A stretch of DNA of 64,000 bases from Helicoverpa zea (lineage: Eukaryota; Arthropoda; Insecta; Lepidoptera; Noctuidae). Made by a program: the position numbers and the translations under genes. Below the pieces are notes generated by a model that had not been told where the DNA came from, did no database searches, and saw only the letters and a list, made by a program, of their open reading frames with translations. Each line of letters starts with the position of its first letter. Position 1 is the first letter of the stretch. The stretch lies in assembly GCF_022581195.2 (NCBI RefSeq), contig NC_061471.1:10106001-10170000 (forward strand). The letters run 5' to 3'. Positions 58,201 to 64,000 of the stretch are shown here, piece after piece.

Positions 58201-61200
58201 TACCATATAAATAGGTATTTTAGGAATTACTTCGCAGTAGCTCACGTTATCATATTGAACTTTGAAATGCTAAATAGGTAAATATTCGCAAAAATATGCC
58301 TATTTTCTCTAATGAGATAAAAACTGAGATTTCAGGCTGTTGATAAAACTGTTATCTATAAAGGTATCCCTCTTGAGAAACCTAACGGCCTCTGCCTAAT
58401 TTGGGTATTGTATCCTGGACCTTATACTCAATAGTCGCCTAAATTCCTAGTTTTTCAATCATTCATACGCGTAGAAATGAATTATTTGTAAAGACGAGCA
58501 ACTGAAATGCAAAGTATCTCAAAAATATAGTTGTTACTCATTTCTAAAATTACACTGCAAAATATTTACACCGCTTGGAGGAACGAGCAATGCTGATGCA
58601 TCTAGTTGAGTTATTTTATTCCAGCGAGGTAACTCACAAACACGTATGGAATTTTGTTAAAAATAACGAAAATTGTACACAAATTATAACTTTATTCAAG
58701 ACTGGCTTCCGCCCGCGGCTTCGCCCGCGTAGAGTTCGGTTATATCGCGTTTCCAAGAGAATTCTTCAAAAGTCCGGGATAAAAACTATTCTATGTTCTT
58801 TCTCAAGGTCAACTCTATCTCTGTACCAAATTTTATTAAAATCGGTTCAGTGGTTTAGACATGAAAGCGTAACAGACAGACAGAGTTACTTTCGCATTTT
58901 TAACATAACTAGGGATGTTTTTGCATACGCCTTTGTTTATGCCTTCTCTCAAGAATTCGCTCAATTCCTGAGAGATATATTCTCTGCGTGTTTTTGTAGA
59001 AAAGTTTTCCAAAAGTTTAGTTATATTTGGTTAATATAAATATATTAACAGTTTATCGATTTTTAGCCGACTTCCCAAAAGGGAGGAGGTTGTCAATTCC
59101 TATGTTAACAATTTATTTTGGTATACAATCTATTAGTACACAAGGTCATCTTTCTTCTTAATTTACCAACAAAGTTTTTGTTAATATATTAATCTTGGTA
59201 GTCAGTCAATGTCATTAGTGATTGTGCGAGCAACCTTCAATGTGACCTCTAAATATCTAACCATAGTGTACATGAGCAGGAAATAAACACCTCTTTAATG
59301 TATTCTGTTGACCAGTCATGGTTTATCGAAAACTGTTAATCATTCAAGTAAACATACAGTAAAATTTTAGGAATTATGCTCTAAGTTTGTTTACAAAACA
59401 ATTTTTACTAAGACCAGAAACCTGGAAACTTTGTCTTGTCCAGATAAATACTTAAAACAAATTGCATGTCATGTTTTATTCCACAGAAACGACCTTTAAA
59501 ATTAAAACTTGACGTCACATTGTTTGTAAACAAAAATCTAGGAAACTACTGGTCCGGTGCTAATGTAGCGTTCAGTTCATACATTATTTACATACGGAAT
59601 GTTAATATGTAAATGCACACAGTACTTTATTCAAGTATCAATCTTAATTACACCGTAATTAAGTAGATAATACAATGACTTAAATACTAAAGTTAAGTGC
59701 AAAGGAAATTGACCCCTATGCCGTTACATTTAGTATTACAATATAAGAAAGTTCTTCGAGTTAAACTAATCAGATAAGGAGAAAGTAGTTTATGATCAGT
59801 TAATTAAATTATGTGACGACTTATATAAGTCTCTATCAGTAGATAAAATATTGTTATGTTGTAACTTCATACTTGGTTATGTCGCTTATGTTAACTTGAC
59901 TTATCTCTTCGTACATAAAGGAGATAAGAAAGATTGTACATAGATACTGCTATTTATGTACTTTGAGATTAGCATGTGAATGAAAACATGGCATTTTTTC
60001 TTTGGTTTGTATAGATTCTTTGATGCAATCAATTAATTTATCATCGCAATAATCTTTGCAACATATGTACATATTACAACATATACTTCTATTTATGCAA
60101 AAGGGGCATCTAGCTAGGCAAACATTCATTTCCCTGATGCCATATGAGCCTGAAAAAAAAAACATTTTAGGTTCTAAAAAGCGAAACTAATGAAACTATA
60201 ATAAAATGTTGAAAAAAACAACGATTGTATTAGTCCTTTTTGATAGAGTATTGTTAATTTTATGGTTATTAATACTAGCAATGATATCTTGTTACAGATT
60301 TTTTAACGCAAAATCAGTGAAGATTATTGAGGAAAGCATCGTGGATCCAGAGAAGAAAATATTCGTCACCTACACCAGGAACTTAGGATATACCAAAGTT
60401 ATGGTAAGATCTCTATTATTCTTATTTTCCGTCCAATTTCGAGAAAGAGTTAGGCTGTACCAAAAGCTTTTTGATACAAAACATTTATGGGGGTTTCATA
60501 GAGGTAACAAAGCTGTAATGTGCATTTTGACGGACGTTAGGTTCCACAATTTCACTGTAACGATAACCAAACTATAACTTGGTTATCTATAAATGGTGAA
60601 ACTCACAATGGTACATATAACTGTACAACAACCATATACATGTGTGTAGGGCTGTTTCTTATTTTTATTTCGTAGCAACAAATTACTTATTCTTTATTCC
60701 CTCCCCTCAGAGCGTGGTAGAACGCGTAGAGTACCGCTCCGCTGGCCCGGGACAGACGGTCGCGTGCCGCTCCGCGTGGATCGACTCGCAAGTGTTCGGA
60801 TTCTCGCGGGCTATCCGAGCGTTCGGCGTCGATAGGTTTAAGAAGAACTGTAATCAGATGGTAAGTGATCTCAGGGAATTTTAGCAATGCCTACCTGGTT
60901 CTGGAAAACCAAGTGGTCTACACGCAAATACGTTTTTTTAATTATAAATGTAATATTTCCACGTCATCCAGACATTCTGTCTGTCAGCCCAAAAAGTGGC
61001 TTCTTATTGCTCTGGGTGTTAGGGTCTTACAAACTGCTGAATATGTATATGAAGAGTTTAAATCATACGGAAAAGAGATTTTTTACCCTTTAGGATATCC
61101 GTGGGTATCAGTTTCTGTTCAGTACTTTTAAAAGAAGTCTTCGTGCATTATGGCATTCTTAGGTGTGGCATCTTTATCTCAAGTCGAACAAGAATTAGGT

Positions 61201-61615
61201 CATGAGACTTCTGGGACACCATATCACAAAACCTTGTCTAATGTAAACATTGTATCAGAATATTTTTTTGGATTTATCTGTCAGTGAACTCCACGTATTC
61301 GATAACCCACAGCAAAAATAAATAAATAAAAAAAATCTTCATTTCTGAACTGAATTCAGTGATCATGCACCCCTGCCTCCTGAATTAGGCAGCACCTGTT
61401 TCTCAAAATCACTTGATAAAATGAAAAATGACCATCTAAAACCTAACAACAATTTCCAGGTGAGCGGTTTCAACCACGTTCTCCACAGCATGTTCCCCCG
61501 CCAAGTGCCATCACAGCACACGATGACACACACCCTTAAAGAGATGCGCGAGGCAGCCGCGGCCGCCACCGACCGCGCCAAGGCCAACGTGCTGTCCAGT
61601 GTCAACCGGACATAA
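55205..61615 (+). CDS. prel: PRELI-domain lipid-transfer protein (PRELID1/prel-like), 5 exons
   Basis: PRELI/UPS1 proteins shuttle phosphatidic acid across the mitochondrial intermembrane space together with TRIAP1/Mdm35, for cardiolipin synthesis. Exons 55205-55296, 57053-57160, 60298-60403, 60711-60860, 61460-61615; phases agree, 612 nt, 203 aa, a little shorter than human PRELID1 (219). The PRELI/MSF1 domain fills about residues 1-170: MARYFENTSTFNFSWDQVA, YWKRYPNP, THVLSEDT, KRVLTKTNRVPKWGERFF, EESIVDPEKKIF, CRSAWIDSQVFGFSRAI and FGVDRFKKN all have close counterparts in PRELID1. The C-terminal tail is a short Ala/Lys helix (KEMREAAAAATDRAKAN), as in PRELID1. Exon 4 is GC-richer than its surroundings. 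Family assignment is secure; the prel name follows Drosophila by resemblance. Confidence 0.92.
56050..56213 (+). repeat. SINE tail fragment
   Basis: CCAAGGGGTATTGGGTTGCC, GAGGGGGTCAGATAGGGCAG, CTACATCCGGTTAGACTGG and CCCCAACATAATTGGG match the SINE at 7247-7626. Truncated at its 5' side. It lies in PRELI intron 1. Confidence 0.75.
56255..56480 (+). repeat. Moth interspersed repeat fragment
   Basis: Has GTCCCGTGGAAACTACTGCC, TTAGTTCAGTGGTTTCAGAG and GGGGACAAACAAACAAAAA, a layout like the fragment at 58700-58915. Non-coding. Confidence 0.5.
58700..58915 (+). repeat. Moth interspersed repeat fragment
   Basis: CTTCCGCCCGCGGCTTCGCC, AAATCGGTTCAGTGGTTTAG and GTAACAGACAGACAGAGTTA. A 154-codon frame crosses it (58575-59039) but is explained by the repeat, not by a protein. 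It lies in PRELI intron 2. Confidence 0.6.
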
Positions 61616-61704
61616 CCAGACGCTGACTGACCTAGGACTTAAGTGGAGCAAACCACCACGGATTAGTGTTAAAATGGAGTGCTTAGATAGTAGTGCAGTG
61701 TTTG

Positions 61705-61798
61705 TCTTACCAGTCTTGCAAAGGAGTATTGGGTGGTCCAAGTAACTCCTTGTAAAACACTGGAAGCCGACCCCAATATAGTTGGGAAAAGGCTAAGT
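61705..61798 (+). repeat. SINE tail in the PRELI 3' UTR
   Basis: CAGTCTTGCAAAGGAGTATTG, then GGAAGCCGACCCCAATATAG and TTGGGAAAAGG match the SINE family. It lies 90 bases past the stop and before the poly-A signal, so it is transcribed in the mRNA. Confidence 0.7.
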
Positions 61799-61846
61799 TA
61801 GAAATTATTGCTTTTTTGTTGTATGAAAGAGATGTTGTTTAGGTCA

Positions 61847-61852
61847 AATAAA
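61847..61852 (+). terminator. Probable poly-A signal of the PRELI gene
   Basis: AATAAA in GTCAAATAAAAGTATGC, 232 bases past the stop codon. The first canonical hexamer after the coding region. Confidence 0.6.
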
Positions 61853-64000
61853 AGTATGCATTATAAATATTTATGCGTACCGATTGGACTTGCTCTGTGG
61901 CTAATGAAACTTTACTGATTCAAAAAGGTATTATGATATCGGGTGTATAATTAGTTGTTGATGCACAGTTTATTTGCACTGTTGCACTAAGTTACTATGT
62001 TGCACAGTTTAGTAGCACTGTTGCACTCATTCCAATGATTATATCAGTTTCAATGTCACGTTCAAAAATGCAATATTTTCTTCTCATGAGCACTCCATGT
62101 TTTAATAGTCTGTGGCAGAGTGATGTGTTATAAAGGAAAGTACAATAAGATTCCCATTGTGAAGGACTGCTGTAGAAGTTAGTAGTCTACCAAGTGAAGA
62201 TTGTTTTATGATGAAAAGGTTCTAATCTACATGTCTATATAAATAAGCACCAACTTGTTGAGAATAAGACTTTCAATGGACTCCCTTTCCGATAAGTGTC
62301 TCGAACAATTTTTATGCACCTAAATCATAGACTAACAATTTGTCATGCAAACTTTTTTTTGCAAGTAACCATAGACTTTTGAATTGACCTCTTTATTATC
62401 AAAATAATTATTTTTATCGAAAGTGAGTCCATACAGTTTATTTCAAATGCACAACAACTGTATTAATTTTGAATTCCACTGCCATTTTCTTCATTTACGT
62501 GCACACGACGCTACCGTAACTTCGCCACATTCCAACCGTGTGGTATATTGTTATATATGAGTATATTTATGTAAGAACATGCTTCTGGCATCGCGGATAG
62601 AGAAAGGTCTATACAATCTATGTATTATATATATTCTTTGAAAAAATACATGTGATGACAGGAGTTTTTGAGTACGTTTTTAAATTAATGTTGCCAGTAA
62701 AATCGCCATAGTGAAAATAAGCCGTATATAATAAGCCAAGTGAAATACTGGCGAATCTGGTATTAGACAGATTTCAGTTCTCAAAGTTGAATATAAAAAT
62801 ATTTTATGGTATATCAACATTTATTTAGTGAACTAGTTACTTTCTTACGCCCATATTAGGCCTTTCTCTTGAGGCGATGCATTTTGACTGAATTCTTTGA
62901 TATATGATTTGGAAAGTGTAAAGTTAGCGATTTTGCGAGCTACGTCTATTTTTCAAAAGGGGATTTTAAGATTATTTATAAAATATCGTCCGTATAGGCA
63001 GTTATTTGCTGGATAGAGGTCGCGTGAACGATATAAAGCAAAGATAATTGCTTTAATTATGTTATTTTCAGTATTTAAGATTAAATTATTTATCTATTCA
63101 AATATAATAAAGAGGAAGCATTATTCGTTTTAGAGGCTCCGAAACTACTGATCCTATTTGAAAAGTTCTTTCACTGTTGGAAAGCTACACTAACCTTGAG
63201 TAACAGGCGATATTTTATCGAGAAAACAGCCAAAGCTGAACGAGGTTTGCGCCTGTTAAAAATTAAATTTACAAATAGGCACATGGGCACTGGGCATAAT
63301 AATAATGAACTTTATTTCCTCTATATAAGGTAGGAAATTGCGTGAAAGTAGAGCTAATGCACGAATAAAATTTAGCCATAATTAGCTCGAAGTAGGAGTG
63401 CCTGATAACGTATAAAAATGGTATTTAAGTGGATTTACAATTTCGTAAAGAAATTATCCACTAAGTAAATGGGTCAGACTAAAGTGAAATATTTTCCCCG
63501 TCTTTTAAGTTGCGGTTTTTTTTTTAAATACATAAAGGCAGCTCCATCTCGCTAACTAGCAAAAAGGTTTGATTAATATGTAAACATTTATTTATTATTG
63601 TTTCCTCTATTGATTGAAATTCAAAAGTTATTTATTAATACTATACCTTCCATCTGCTTTCTGAAAATGTGGTGTACTTGGAAGATTAAAAAATATATCT
63701 TTATAGATACATGTACATCCTTAATATTATGAACGCAGATACAAGAATATGAATGTTATTAGAAAGAGATTTCATCTTTTCTCTATATTGTCTATTTACT
63801 ACCAGATAATTCCAAATGGTTTATTATATCTGTACATACTAAATCTTATTAAATGTATGTAGAAACGCATAACACAATTTTATTAGTGTCTATTACGATG
63901 CGGAGTATTATCTGATGTAATTAACCATATTTTAATGTGACTAGAAAAAATATATCTTAAATTACAATAAAACCTTGCCATAAAATAAAAATCATAAAAA
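61853..64000. other. No gene recognised
   Basis: AT-rich, with many stops in all frames and no clear repeat family. A duplicated phrase (GCACTGTTGCACT at about 61976 and 62015) is the only local structure noted. Confidence 0.45.

Noticed and set aside
58575..59039. 154-codon frame in PRELI intron 2
   Set aside because: Most of it is an interspersed repeat (58700-58915); no homology or splice logic.

Overview
The window is insect nuclear DNA, almost certainly from a moth or butterfly (Lepidoptera). Its genes are split by GT-AG introns, and it is AT-rich with a dense load of lepidopteran-type repeats: tRNA-derived SINE pieces, RTE tails, 'CTAGT'-ending Helitron-like fragments, TA-flanked mariner-superfamily elements and MITEs. 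The order is inferred from repeat style and protein resemblance; I could not search a database.

Layout. 1-1.87 kb: no gene, a SINE split by a MITE. 1.87-17.5 kb, minus strand: mitochondrial translation initiation factor 2 (mtIF2), 15 coding exons giving 707 aa in a continuous frame. Two of its introns carry near-identical copies of a composite TA-flanked element. 17.5-18.5 kb: a divergent promoter region. 18.5-30.1 kb, plus strand: a PPM1A/B-type PP2C phosphatase (Drosophila alphabet-like), 4 exons, 388 aa. 30.1-34.7 kb: UTR/intergenic DNA with a TTAA-flanked MITE. 34.7-42.8 kb, minus strand: an unrecognised coiled-coil protein with a C-terminal Dpy-30-like motif, about 647 aa, with a 2.1-kb foldback element in one intron. 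43-51.75 kb: a transposon cluster, holding a foldback element, then an RTE retrotransposon inside a DD41D mariner-superfamily element inside a pogo-like element, then a dead mariner. 51.96-53.35 kb, plus strand: a THAP zinc-finger protein, 267 aa. 55.2-61.6 kb, plus strand: a PRELI-domain (PRELID1/prel-like) lipid-transfer protein, 203 aa. 61.85-64 kb: no gene seen.

mtIF2 and the PRELI protein both act in mitochondria but are not adjacent, and I see no operon-like logic. Each gene is an ordinary eukaryotic unit.

Most notable observation. The mtIF2 exon encoding the P-loop (G1) and G2 region occurs as three intact tandem copies (15443-15608, 15648-15813, 15853-16033). All three have the same entry and exit phase, good splice sites, and only 39 nt between neighbours. 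That spacing is too short to splice, and including two copies would break the frame, so they look like mutually exclusive exons. The copies differ almost only at silent sites. The replacements between them in the aligned 45 codons fall in or beside the nucleotide-binding loop (DHGK to DQGK in one, VVCVM to VVCKM in another). Nearby duplicates of the next exon and a fourth P-loop copy have decayed, which makes the survival of these three stand out.
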